NCBI GenBank assembly: GCA_024123955.1
Contig: CP099652.1
Span: 5,456,001-5,520,000, forward strand
From: Oxalobacteraceae bacterium OTU3CINTB1
GTDB taxonomy: Bacteria; Pseudomonadota; Gammaproteobacteria; Burkholderiales; Burkholderiaceae_D
Length of the DNA stretch: 64,000 nt
Reading direction: 5' to 3'
A program made the translations under genes and the position numbers. The notes below the pieces were generated by a model that did not search any database, was not told where the DNA came from, and worked only from the letters and a program-made list of their open reading frames with translations. Each line of letters starts with the position of its first letter. The first letter of the stretch is position 1. This document shows positions 55,143 to 63,431 of the stretch, in pieces.

Positions 55143-55640
55143 ATGAGCAGTTTTGAAGCGACTAAAAAACGCCTGAAAAACATCCATGCCCGCATGCCGG
55201 ACTTCCCCGAGGATCTGATGCGCCTGATGCGCATGACCTACCACATCCAAAAACGGATGAAAGATTTGAGCAACGCCGCGCTGCGCAAATATGACCTGGT
55301 GGACGCCAGCTACATGGTGCTGGCGGTGTTGTATGGCTCGGACGACGAGACCTCCACCGCCTCCACGCTGGGCGAGGCTTGCATGGAGAAGCCGGCCAAC
55401 CTGACGCGCGTGTGCAACGACCTGGAAGCCCAGGGACTGATCACGCGCGGCAACCGTCCGGGCGACCGCAGGTGCGTGATGATTTCGTTGACCGACAGCG
55501 GCCGCGCGCTGATCGCCAAGGTGCTGCCGGAAGTATGGGCGGCGACCACCCACGCCTATGACGGCTACGACGCGGAAGAAGTCAAACAGCTGGAAGCGCT
55601 GCTGAAACGGCAGTTGAACAATCTAGAAGCACTTACATAG
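55143..55640 (+). CDS. MarR-family regulator of the efflux cluster
   Basis: 165 residues. Winged-helix: LRKYDLVDASYMVLAVLYGS, ACMEKPANLTRVCNDLEAQG, then RPGDRRCVMISLTDSGRALI (wing). AGGAG precedes ATG 55143. Located inside the efflux operon between the outer-membrane factor and the FUSC gene, so it likely represses the pump until an aromatic compound or drug binds. Confidence 0.9.
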   Translation: MSSFEATKKRLKNIHARMPDFPEDLMRLMRMTYHIQKRMKDLSNAALRKYDLVDASYMVLAVLYGSDDETSTASTLGEACMEKPANLTRVCNDLEAQGLITRGNRPGDRRCVMISLTDSGRALIAKVLPEVWAATTHAYDGYDAEEVKQLEALLKRQLNNLEALT

Positions 55641-55653
55641 ACGAACCCACACC

Positions 55654-57801
55654 ATGAACCCTCCCTCCGCCGCCACGCCAACACAGGAAAACAAAGCGGC
55701 GCGGGGAGCGGTGAACCAGGGAGCGGCGTGGTTGCGCTCCGAGAGCGCCGACTGGTTCAACACCGAAGGCCAGCGCTGGGTCTTCGTCGCCAAGGCCATG
55801 CTGGCCGCCTTCTTCGCCCTGTGGCTGGCCTTCCGCCTCGGCCTCGACTCTCCCTCCACCGCGCTCGCCACCACCGTCATCCTCGCGCTGCCCAGCAGCG
55901 GCATGGTGCTGGAAAAAGCCTTCTACCGTTTTCTCGGCACGCTGGTCGGCTGCGCCGCCTCGCTGCTGCTGGTGGCGCTATTCCCGCAATCGCCGCCGGT
56001 GCTGTTCATCGGCGTGGCGCTGTGGGTCGCGCTGTGCACCGGCGGCGCCGCCATGCACCGCAACCAGCAATCCTATAGCTTTGTACTGGCCGGCTACACG
56101 GCCTGCATGATCGTCGTTCCCGCCATCGACGCGCCGGCGCATGTGTTCACCTTGGCCGTCACCCGTGTGACCGAGGTCGGGCTGGGCATCATCTGCGCGG
56201 CAGTGGTGCATGACGTGATTTTCCCGCGCCGCCATTCGCGCGCCGTCATGCGCACAGTGCAGACGCGCTACGCCGGCTTCATCACCTTTTGCCAGCAGGT
56301 GCTGGAGCGGCGCCTGTCGCCGGCGGACGCGGAGTTGAACCACCTGAAGTTCGCCGCCGATATCGCGGCGCTGGAGTCGGGCCGCGCCGCCGCCTTCTTC
56401 GAGGCGGACCACGCGCGCTCCCAGACGCGCCAACTGCATGCCTTCAACGCCGCTTTCATGACGGTGCTGACGACTTTCTACACGCTGCACCGCCTGATCC
56501 ACCGCCTGCGCATCAACGCCGCCGATCCGGTCCTGGAGCTGGTGGAGCCGATGCACGCACATCTGGCGCAGGCGATGAAGCCGGATCTGAGCGCCGGCCA
56601 GCTGGCGCGAATGCGCGTGGAACTGGCGGAAGATATCGCGGCGGCGCGCGCGCGGCTGGCGTCCGCCCCGTTGGACGGGCGCGCGCAGCAGATCGACTTC
56701 GACACGGCCGCCGAACTGCTGGACCGCTTCGTGCGCGACCTGGAGGAGTTCGCGGCGCTGTATCACGGCCTGGCGCGTGAGGAGCGCCAGCAGGTCAGCG
56801 ATCCCGGCGCCTACACGCCCAAGACGCCGCCGGCCATCGTCATCGCCAGTGGCTTGCGCGCCGGCGCCACCTTGCTGATCACGGCCGCCGCCTGGTACTG
56901 GCTGGCCTGGCCCTACGCCGCCAACGCCATTCTGATGGCGACGATCTTCTGCGCGCTGGCGTCCTCGTCGCCGCGCCCGACGGCGCTGGTGCAGCAGGTG
57001 CTGACCGGCTTCCTGATCGCCATGCCGCTGTCGTTCCTCACCGAATTCCTGCTGATGACGCGGGCCGACGACTTCGGGCCGATGGTGCTGGCGGCCTTGC
57101 CGCTGCTGGCGCTGGGCTCCTACCTGGGCACCGGTCCCAAATGGGCCGGCGTGGGCATCGGCATCGGTATGTTCTCCGCCACCTTGCTGGTGCCGGCCAA
57201 CCAGATGCACTACGACGTCGAGGCTTTCATCAGCAGCGAACTGTCGCTGGCGATGGGCGTGGCGGTCGCCTACGTGATGTTCAAGGTGGTGCTGCCGGAG
57301 CACACGATGGGCCACAAGGGCCATGTCGCCGCAGCGCTGTGGCGCGAAGCGCTGCACGCCTGCACGGCGCCGCTGCACCGGCTCAAGCGCCGCTTCGACA
57401 ACCGCGTGCGCGATCTCCTGAGCCAGTTGAACGCCGCCTCGGGGCCGGCGCCAGGCGAAGCGGCGCGCTCGGTGGTGCGCCAGGGCCTGACCTTGCTGGA
57501 ACTGGGCCACGCCGTCATCGAGCTGCGGCAGTTGATCGTCGCCTCGCCGCCCGGCCCCGCGCGACAAGGCTTGCAGCAGGTGGTGCGGCACTTGGCCGGC
57601 TATCTGCGCGCGCCGACGCCGATGCACGGCGCGGCCACGCTGGAGTCTCTGCTGTACGCAGGCACGGCGGTGCGCGCCGTGCTGGCCGAAGCCGCGCCCG
57701 AACGCCGCCCGGCGCTGCACACCGCGCTAACCGACCTGCATTCAATCTACACGTCCTTGCTGGACCAGCTATCAACAGGAGAACCCCGTCATGCCGCGTG
57801 A
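55654..57801 (+). CDS. FUSC/AaeB-family inner-membrane efflux protein
   Basis: 715 residues. Two membrane blocks: N-terminal helices ~45-190 (FVAKAMLAAFFALWLAFRLG, SSGMVLEKAFYRFLGTLVGC) and central helices ~400-560 (LRAGATLLITAAAWYWLAWP). Each is followed by a cytosolic helical domain. This duplicated layout is that of AaeB/FUSC exporters of aromatic carboxylic acids and fusaric acid. Starts 13 bp after MarR and overlaps the DUF1656 gene by 11 bases. Confidence 0.92.
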   Translation: MNPPSAATPTQENKAARGAVNQGAAWLRSESADWFNTEGQRWVFVAKAMLAAFFALWLAFRLGLDSPSTALATTVILALPSSGMVLEKAFYRFLGTLVGCAASLLLVALFPQSPPVLFIGVALWVALCTGGAAMHRNQQSYSFVLAGYTACMIVVPAIDAPAHVFTLAVTRVTEVGLGIICAAVVHDVIFPRRHSRAVMRTVQTRYAGFITFCQQVLERRLSPADAELNHLKFAADIAALESGRAAAFFEADHARSQTRQLHAFNAAFMTVLTTFYTLHRLIHRLRINAADPVLELVEPMHAHLAQAMKPDLSAGQLARMRVELAEDIAAARARLASAPLDGRAQQIDFDTAAELLDRFVRDLEEFAALYHGLAREERQQVSDPGAYTPKTPPAIVIASGLRAGATLLITAAAWYWLAWPYAANAILMATIFCALASSSPRPTALVQQVLTGFLIAMPLSFLTEFLLMTRADDFGPMVLAALPLLALGSYLGTGPKWAGVGIGIGMFSATLLVPANQMHYDVEAFISSELSLAMGVAVAYVMFKVVLPEHTMGHKGHVAAALWREALHACTAPLHRLKRRFDNRVRDLLSQLNAASGPAPGEAARSVVRQGLTLLELGHAVIELRQLIVASPPGPARQGLQQVVRHLAGYLRAPTPMHGAATLESLLYAGTAVRAVLAEAAPERRPALHTALTDLHSIYTSLLDQLSTGEPRHAA

Positions 57802-57991
57802 AATCGACCTTTTCGGCATATTGCTACCCGGCGTGCTGCCGCTGTTCCTCGCCAGCCTGCTGCTGCAGGTCGCGTTGGACAGCGTGTTAAGCCACGTCGG
57901 CGCCTACCGCCAAAGCTGGCATCCGGCGCTGGTGCGCCTTTGCCTGTTCGTCTGCATCTTCGGCGCCCTGCTGCTAACCCTGTACAAATAA
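57791..57991 (+). CDS. DUF1656 small membrane protein (AaeX-like)
   Basis: 66 residues with two helices (LLPGVLPLFLASLLLQVALD and LCLFVCIFGALLLTLYK). MPREIDLFGILLPG is the DUF1656 start. AGGAG lies before ATG 57791, inside the end of the FUSC gene. AaeX-like partners always sit between FUSC and HlyD genes, as here. Confidence 0.92.
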   Translation: MPREIDLFGILLPGVLPLFLASLLLQVALDSVLSHVGAYRQSWHPALVRLCLFVCIFGALLLTLYK

Positions 57992-58015
57992 ACCAAACCA
58001 TCTTCGAGAGCTAAC

Positions 58016-58876
58016 GTGAGCGCATCTAAAATCTTCCGCTTTTTCCTGACCATGCTGTTGCTGGCGGCGGCCCTGTGGATCGGGCGCACCGCCTGGGACC
58101 ACTACATGGAATCGGCATGGACCCGCGACGGCCGCATCAAGGCCGACGTGGTCACCATCAGCGCCGACGTCGCAGGCACCGTGACCGACGTGATGGTGCG
58201 CGATAACCAGATGGTCAAGCAAGGCGACGTGCTGTTCGTCGTCGACAAGGCGCGCTACCAGAACGCGCTGGCGCAGGCCAACGCCATGCTGGCGTCGCAG
58301 CAGGTCGAGAAGGGCCGCCGTAGCAAGGAAGCCAGCCGCCGCGCGGCGCTGGACAGCTCCATCATCTCCGCCGAGAGCATGGAGACGGCCCAATTCGCGG
58401 TCGGCACCGCGTCGGCGCAATACCAGGCCGCGCTGGCCGCGCGCAACCTGGCGCAGCTCAATCTGGAGCGCACCGTGGTGCGGGCGCCGGTGGCCGGCTA
58501 TGTCACCAACCTGAATGTGCACGCGGGTGATTTCGCCGCCGTCGGCGCGGCCAAGCTGGCCGTCATCGGCAGCGAGTCGTTCTATGTGGTCGGCTATTTC
58601 GAAGAAACCAAACTGCCGCTTTTGAAGGTAAACGACCAGGTGGAGGTGCATCTGATGAGCGGCGCGGCGCAGCTGAACGGCCATATCGAGAGCATCGCCC
58701 ACGGCATCACCGACCGCGACGCCAGCGTGGGACGGGAGCTGCTGGCCGACGTCAACCCCACCTTCAACTGGGTGCGGCTGGCGCAGCGGGTGCCGGTGCG
58801 AATCCATATAGACCAGAAGCCGAAAGACCTGGCGCTGGTGGCCGGCACCACCTGCACGGTGGTGATCCACAGTTAA
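58016..58876 (+). CDS. HlyD/AaeA-family periplasmic adaptor
   Basis: 286 residues from GTG 58016. N-terminal helix (FFLTMLLLAAALWIGR), barrel-sandwich halves VVTISADVAGTVTDVMVRDN and NLERTVVRAPVAGYVTNLNV around a coiled-coil hairpin, then the beta-barrel VVGYFEETKLPLLKVNDQVE. Links the FUSC pump to the outer-membrane factor. Last gene of the efflux operon; convergent with the SDR seven bases away. Confidence 0.92.
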   Translation: MSASKIFRFFLTMLLLAAALWIGRTAWDHYMESAWTRDGRIKADVVTISADVAGTVTDVMVRDNQMVKQGDVLFVVDKARYQNALAQANAMLASQQVEKGRRSKEASRRAALDSSIISAESMETAQFAVGTASAQYQAALAARNLAQLNLERTVVRAPVAGYVTNLNVHAGDFAAVGAAKLAVIGSESFYVVGYFEETKLPLLKVNDQVEVHLMSGAAQLNGHIESIAHGITDRDASVGRELLADVNPTFNWVRLAQRVPVRIHIDQKPKDLALVAGTTCTVVIHS

Positions 58877-58882
58877 TCGACG

Positions 58883-59629
58883 TTAGCGCGAACCGGCGAC
58901 GTCCAGTATCGCGCCGCTGACGTAGGACGACTGCGGCGACAGCAACCACAAGATGGACTCGGCGACTTCCTCCGACGTGGCCGCGCGCCCCATCGGCAAG
59001 CTCGATGCCATCCGCGCCACGCGATCGGGCATGCCGCCGCTGGCGTGGATCTCGGTGTCGGTGACGCCGGGCCGCACGCAATTGACGCGGATGCCCTCCT
59101 CCGCCACTTCCTTCGACAAGCCAAGCGTCATCACATCGATGGCGCCTTTGGAGGATGCGTAGTCGATGTAGGTATTGGCGCCGCCGTGCCGGGCGGCGCC
59201 GGAGGAGATGTTGACGATGCCGCCACCCTGCCCGCCGCTGCGCGTCGACATCCGCTTGACCGCTTCCCTGGCGCACAGGAAGGCGCTCATGATGTTGGTG
59301 GTGAAAACGCGCTGCATCCGCTCGGCCGACATCTCCATCAGCTTGCACTGTTGTTCGAGCACGCCGACGTTGTTGACAAGCGCAGTGATCGGCCCCAATT
59401 GGGCGTCGACCGCCGCGAACAGGCGCAGCACGTCGGCTTCCACGCTCATATCGCCCTGCACGACGATCGCCTCGCCGCCCTCGCCGGCAATTTGCGCGCG
59501 CAGCTGTTCGGCCGCCTCGCCGTTGCTGACGTAGTTGATGCAGACGGCGTAGCCACGGCGGCTCGCCATCAAGGCCGTCGCCGCGCCTATGCCCCGGCTG
59601 CTGCCGGTCACCACCATCACTTGTTTCAT
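58883..59629 (-). CDS. Short-chain dehydrogenase (YgfF-like)
   Basis: 248 residues. VTGSSRGIGAATALM (cofactor), NNVG, ISSGAARHGGANTYIDYASS then K (Ser, Tyr, Lys), PGVTDTEIHASGGMPDR. The fit is to glucose-1-dehydrogenase / YgfF-type oxidoreductases; the substrate is unknown. Alone, between two convergent or tandem units. Confidence 0.88.
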   Translation of the reverse strand: MKQVMVVTGSSRGIGAATALMASRRGYAVCINYVSNGEAAEQLRAQIAGEGGEAIVVQGDMSVEADVLRLFAAVDAQLGPITALVNNVGVLEQQCKLMEMSAERMQRVFTTNIMSAFLCAREAVKRMSTRSGGQGGGIVNISSGAARHGGANTYIDYASSKGAIDVMTLGLSKEVAEEGIRVNCVRPGVTDTEIHASGGMPDRVARMASSLPMGRAATSEEVAESILWLLSPQSSYVSGAILDVAGSR

Positions 59630-59641
59630 CGCTCGCCTTGT

Positions 59642-59668
59642 AAAAAAGCCCGCTGGCGCGGGCTTGTA
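59642..59668 (-). terminator. Rho-independent terminator of the small membrane-protein gene
   Basis: Minus strand: AAGCCCGC-GCCA-GCGGGCTT followed by further Ts. It lies just past the stop at 59676. Confidence 0.9.
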
Positions 59669-59675
59669 ATCAGGG

Positions 59676-60008
59676 TTACTTCTCCGGACTGGTGTTTTTC
59701 AGCGCGTAGGCCACGTGCTGCCACCAGTGGTCGCGCGAATCGACGCTGCGCAGGCACTTTTTGTCGATCTCGCCCTTGAACATCGGATCTTCGCACTTTT
59801 TGGTCATCAGCGCATAGCGCTGGTTTTCCGCGTTGGCCAAGGCGACCACCAGCCAGAAGACCAAGCCCGCCAACACCACCACCAGGCTCCAGGCGACATG
59901 GTTGATATACGCCCACTCGAACAGCGTCTCGATGGCCGGTGACGACTCTTTATAGAGATGCATCACCTTGCCTTCGGCGGCCTTGCGTTCGTCGCTGATT
60001 TCTTTCAT
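59676..60008 (-). CDS. Small single-pass membrane protein
   Basis: 110 residues from ATG 60008. One helix (HVAWSLVVVLAGLVFWLVVA, ~40-60) between a polar N-terminus and a C-terminal part with two cysteines (KKCEDPMF, KKCLRSVD). No family recognised. Own terminator. A longer frame opening at 60071 lacks support. Confidence 0.7.
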   Translation of the reverse strand: MKEISDERKAAEGKVMHLYKESSPAIETLFEWAYINHVAWSLVVVLAGLVFWLVVALANAENQRYALMTKKCEDPMFKGEIDKKCLRSVDSRDHWWQHVAYALKNTSPEK

Positions 60009-60137
60009 TTCGTACCCGTTCCAAATTAAAGCGCATCTTTGCGCGGCGGGTGACACGTCCAACCACGCCACGAGCGGAGATTACCACTTTTCAGGCGCGA
60101 GGTGGCTGTTCGCGCCTGATCGGCGATTAAAACCCGC

Positions 60138-62135
60138 TTAAAACTCGTAGCGCGCCGACAGCTTGAGCTGGCGGCCGTCGGCCGGATAGATGCCGGCCTT
60201 GCAGGAAAACGCTTGCGAGTAGTACTGCTTGTCCGTCAGGTTGAGGCCGGACACCGCGAACTCCCACTGGCCGATCTTGCGGGCATAGCGGGCGTCGACG
60301 GTGGCGAAGCCGGGAATTTTTCCTGCGCAGCTGTTGTCGAAGTCCGAGCCGTAGCGCTGGCTGTCGACCCACTGCGTGCCGATGTCGGCGGACTGACCAT
60401 CGGCCGGGGTCCAGCTCAGGCGCGCGCTCAGCGTATTCTCCGGCACCAGCACCATTTGCTTGCCGCTGTTGGCGCCTTCGCGGAACTTGGCGTCGACGTG
60501 CTGGTAATGCGCGCTGACGGTCCAGTCGGTGGCGATGCGTTGCTCCGCATCGAGTTCGACGCCGCGGCGTTTGGTCGGGTCGAGGTTGATGTTGGCGAAG
60601 TTGGTTGGATCGTAGAAGATCTCGTTGCTCAGGTTATGGCGGAACACGCGCGCCGTCACTTTGTGCACGGCGTTGGCGAAGCTGGCACCGAACTCCAGAT
60701 CGTGCGACTTCTGCGGCAGCAGCGCGGCATTGATCACCCGCGTGGCCGCGTTTTCGTCCGAATTGGCGACGCGGTAGCTTTGTCCCGCCTTGCCGAATAC
60801 CGTCAAACCATTCAGCGGCATATAGCTCGCTTGCAGCTCCCACGCGTTCAGCCCCTGCGCGACGTCATAGCCAGTGGTGGCGAAACCTTTCGGGTCACTG
60901 AAGTCCTTGTCGAAGACCTCGCGCCGCACGCCGACCGAGACGCGGCCCTGGTGGGCTGCGTCGAATCGCAACTCATCTCGCACGTAAATCGCTTTCGATT
61001 TTTGGTTCGCGTCCGCCGCCGAGAACGACGCCTCGGTGGTGCGCTCCCACTTGGTCAGGTCGATACCGGCCACCACTTCATTGAGCATGCCGCCAATCTG
61101 GCCCAGGCGACGCACGCGCGGCGAGAACTGAATCTGCTTGCTGTCGTAGGTGCTGGGCGAGGGGAAGCCGCCGAAGAAATAGGTCGTGTCGACGGTCTTC
61201 TTGCGGTAGGACAGATCGGCCGCCAGATCGTAGCCGGCCACCCGGTACTGACTGAAAATGGTAAAGCGGTCGCTGTCAAGCGAGCCGTGATCGTCGGGTG
61301 AACTGTCCTGGCGCGGATTGGCCATGTATTGCGCCTCCGTCAGCGATCCCGGCAAACGCATGTCCTGGCGCGCGCCTTCATAACGGAAGCCCACGCGCCC
61401 TACATCGTTGAACCACTGCGCGCCGCCGCTGAACTGCGTCTGTTTGAATTCGTTGTTGTCGCGGTAGTTGTCGGTGCGCTGGTGGCCCAGGGTCGCATCG
61501 GCGGCGAAGCCTTCCCATGCCTGCGCCGCCGACACGCGGGCCTCGCCGGCGTTGAAGCGGCCACCCTCGACAAACACGCTGCCACGGCGGGTGTTCTTGC
61601 CCGGGTTCTTGGTGACGATATTGATAACGCCACCGGTGGCGCCGTCGCCGTACAACACGCTGGCGCCGCCGCGCGTGATTTCGATGCGGTCCACGGTATC
61701 GACCGGAATGGTCGACAGAATCGCGGTGCTCAACTCATTTTCCGACAGGCGCACGCCATCGAGAACGATCACCAGATTCTGGCTGCTGTTGGTGCCGAAG
61801 CCGCGCAGGTCGAGATCGAAATCCGGGCTGCCGTTCAGGCTTTGACGGCCGTAGACGCCGCCGATTTTGCGGATCGCCGAATTGACGTCGCCGACGCCGG
61901 CGCGGCGGATATCCTCGGCAGAGATCACCGTGGCGCCGATCGGGGCCAGCGCCGGATCGGCGTCGAAGCGCGAACCGGTGATGACGACCGGCGCCAGCAC
62001 CTGGGCGACCTGCGCACCGACCGCGTCTTGCGCGATGGCGGTGGCCGGGGTGATCGCGGCGGCGGTAAAGCAGAGGGAAACGGCGGCGGCCAGCAAACGT
62101 GGCGCCGAAGGCGGAACAAACGCGAAGGAATTCAT
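60138..62135 (-). CDS. btuB: TonB-dependent receptor, vitamin B12 type
   Basis: 665 residues. Signal peptide ~1-35 (VSLCFTAAAITPATAIAQ). TonB box region VLAPVVITGSRF; plug domain with GDVNSAIRKIGGVYGRQSLN and RIEITRGGASVLYGDGATGG; then a 22-strand barrel ending in LSARYEF with terminal Phe. The gene is preceded by a cobalamin riboswitch, so cobalamin or a related corrinoid is the likely cargo. Energy would come from TonB-ExbBD; exbBD occur at 45 kb. Confidence 0.88.
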   Translation of the reverse strand: MNSFAFVPPSAPRLLAAAVSLCFTAAAITPATAIAQDAVGAQVAQVLAPVVITGSRFDADPALAPIGATVISAEDIRRAGVGDVNSAIRKIGGVYGRQSLNGSPDFDLDLRGFGTNSSQNLVIVLDGVRLSENELSTAILSTIPVDTVDRIEITRGGASVLYGDGATGGVINIVTKNPGKNTRRGSVFVEGGRFNAGEARVSAAQAWEGFAADATLGHQRTDNYRDNNEFKQTQFSGGAQWFNDVGRVGFRYEGARQDMRLPGSLTEAQYMANPRQDSSPDDHGSLDSDRFTIFSQYRVAGYDLAADLSYRKKTVDTTYFFGGFPSPSTYDSKQIQFSPRVRRLGQIGGMLNEVVAGIDLTKWERTTEASFSAADANQKSKAIYVRDELRFDAAHQGRVSVGVRREVFDKDFSDPKGFATTGYDVAQGLNAWELQASYMPLNGLTVFGKAGQSYRVANSDENAATRVINAALLPQKSHDLEFGASFANAVHKVTARVFRHNLSNEIFYDPTNFANINLDPTKRRGVELDAEQRIATDWTVSAHYQHVDAKFREGANSGKQMVLVPENTLSARLSWTPADGQSADIGTQWVDSQRYGSDFDNSCAGKIPGFATVDARYARKIGQWEFAVSGLNLTDKQYYSQAFSCKAGIYPADGRQLKLSARYEF

Positions 62136-62219
62136 GGTAAATCGTTTTCAAAAGAGACATCCGCGCCTGCGTCCCCGCAAGTCGGAAGTGTACGGAAGCC
62201 GCGCACCGGTCGACGGCGC
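62136..62219 (-). other. Leader between riboswitch and btuB-like start
   Basis: Spacer of about 85 bases between the aptamer and ATG 62135, which should hold the expression platform. The remaining non-coding stretch 62376-62550 holds the start of the riboswitch transcript and the divergent promoter of the dioxygenase gene; nothing else is recognised. Confidence 0.5.
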
Positions 62220-62375
62220 GCGCTCCCCCCTGGTCTGGCCGATATCCGGGCTGGCCGGCGCGGTCGGAGCGACTCTCGACAAAGCGCCGGCGTTACCGTT
62301 GCGGGGGCAGCACACCTTGGCCGGTTCGCGGAATGCGGAAGCGGCCCTGTGTTTCCCGTTTAACCGCGCACGTGA
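62220..62375 (-). promoter_or_regulatory. Cobalamin riboswitch
   Basis: On the minus strand: GGTTAAACGGGAA (62370-62350), the B12 box GCTGCCCCCGCAACGGTAA (about 62312-62293), and the late conserved GCCAGCCCGGATATCGGCCAG (about 62254-62234; spacing-wise the CCNGN...CGGCC element). These are the three main conserved blocks of the aptamer in the right order. It lies 85-240 bases before a TonB receptor gene, the commonest place for it. Ends are approximate. Confidence 0.88.
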
Positions 62376-62550
62376 ACACATGCGCAGGCACCAGAACCCC
62401 GGCATTATACGCCTGCCAACACCGCCGCGCCCGACAGGGACCGGCTCCGGCATCATTCAGCATTTCGATAGGACCTATCTACATTTCATGCATTGATTGC
62501 CGGGCATTACATCCCCATAGTACATATAACAACGATACCGGAGCAACGCC

Positions 62551-63363
62551 ATGAGCACCACCCAAACCCTTCCCACCTACTTCCTGTCCCACGGCGGCGG
62601 CCCGTGGCCCTTCATGATGGACACCGTCGGCCACCTGTACGCAAAGCTGGACGCTTCGCTGCGCGATATCCCGCGCCAGCTGGGCGTCACACCGAAAGCG
62701 GTGCTGGTCGTTACCTCGCACTGGGAAGGCCGCGACTTCATGCTGTCCTCGTCGGCCAAGCCGCCGATGTTGTACGACTACGGCGGCTTCCCGCCGCACA
62801 CCTACGAGGTGCAGTACAGCGCCCCGGGCGCGCCGGAACTGGCGGCGCAGGTCAAACAACTGCTCGACGCGGGCGGCCATCCGGCGCAACTGGACGGGCA
62901 GCGCGGATTCGACCACGGCACCTTCAGCGCCATGTATCCGGTGTATCCGAACGCCGACGTGCCGATCGTGCAGCTGTCGCTCAAGCACGGACTCGATCCG
63001 AAGACGCACCTGGAGGTGGGACGTCTGCTGGCGCCATTGCGCAAGGAAGGTGTGCTGATCATCGGCAGCGGGCTGAGTTACCACAATCTGCGCGCGTTCA
63101 ACGCGCAGGGCGCGGCGGCGTCGCATCAATTCGACGGTTGGCTGCGGGCGGCCATGGCGCTGCCGCCGGCGGAGCGCACAGCGGCGTTGATCGAGTGGGA
63201 GAAGGCGCCGGCCGCGCGCGTGGCGCATCCGCGCGAGGAGCATTTGCTGCCGCTGATGGTGGCGTTGGGGGCGGCCGAGGACGAGCCGGCATCCGTGCCG
63301 TATCACGAGGATGCGTTTATGGGGTCGTTGGCGGTGAGTAGTTTCCGCTTTGGCGGCGCATAG
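62551..63363 (+). CDS. LigB-type extradiol dioxygenase (DODA/YgiD-like)
   Basis: 270 residues. Metal-binding His in YFLSHGGGPW (~14) and VVTSHWEG (~55), and further conserved His in IIGSGLSYHNL and HPREEHLLPL. This is the class III dioxygenase fold of E. coli YgiD, a 4,5-DOPA-type dioxygenase that uses zinc or iron. GGAGCAACGCC precedes ATG 62551. The natural substrate is unknown; no aromatic catabolic gene is adjacent. Confidence 0.9.
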   Translation: MSTTQTLPTYFLSHGGGPWPFMMDTVGHLYAKLDASLRDIPRQLGVTPKAVLVVTSHWEGRDFMLSSSAKPPMLYDYGGFPPHTYEVQYSAPGAPELAAQVKQLLDAGGHPAQLDGQRGFDHGTFSAMYPVYPNADVPIVQLSLKHGLDPKTHLEVGRLLAPLRKEGVLIIGSGLSYHNLRAFNAQGAAASHQFDGWLRAAMALPPAERTAALIEWEKAPAARVAHPREEHLLPLMVALGAAEDEPASVPYHEDAFMGSLAVSSFRFGGA

Positions 63364-63365
63364 AT

Positions 63366-63400
63366 GGCGGATTACGGCGTTCCGCCTAATCCGCCCTACG
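63366..63400. repeat. REP-like palindrome (GGCGGATTA type)
   Basis: GGCGGATTA-CGGCGTTCCGCC-TAATCCGCC then CTACG, between the dioxygenase and ylqF genes. Its arms equal those at 52657. Confidence 0.75.
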
Positions 63401-63431
63401 TGTCACCGTGGTCCCGTCGCGGGCGCTGGTC

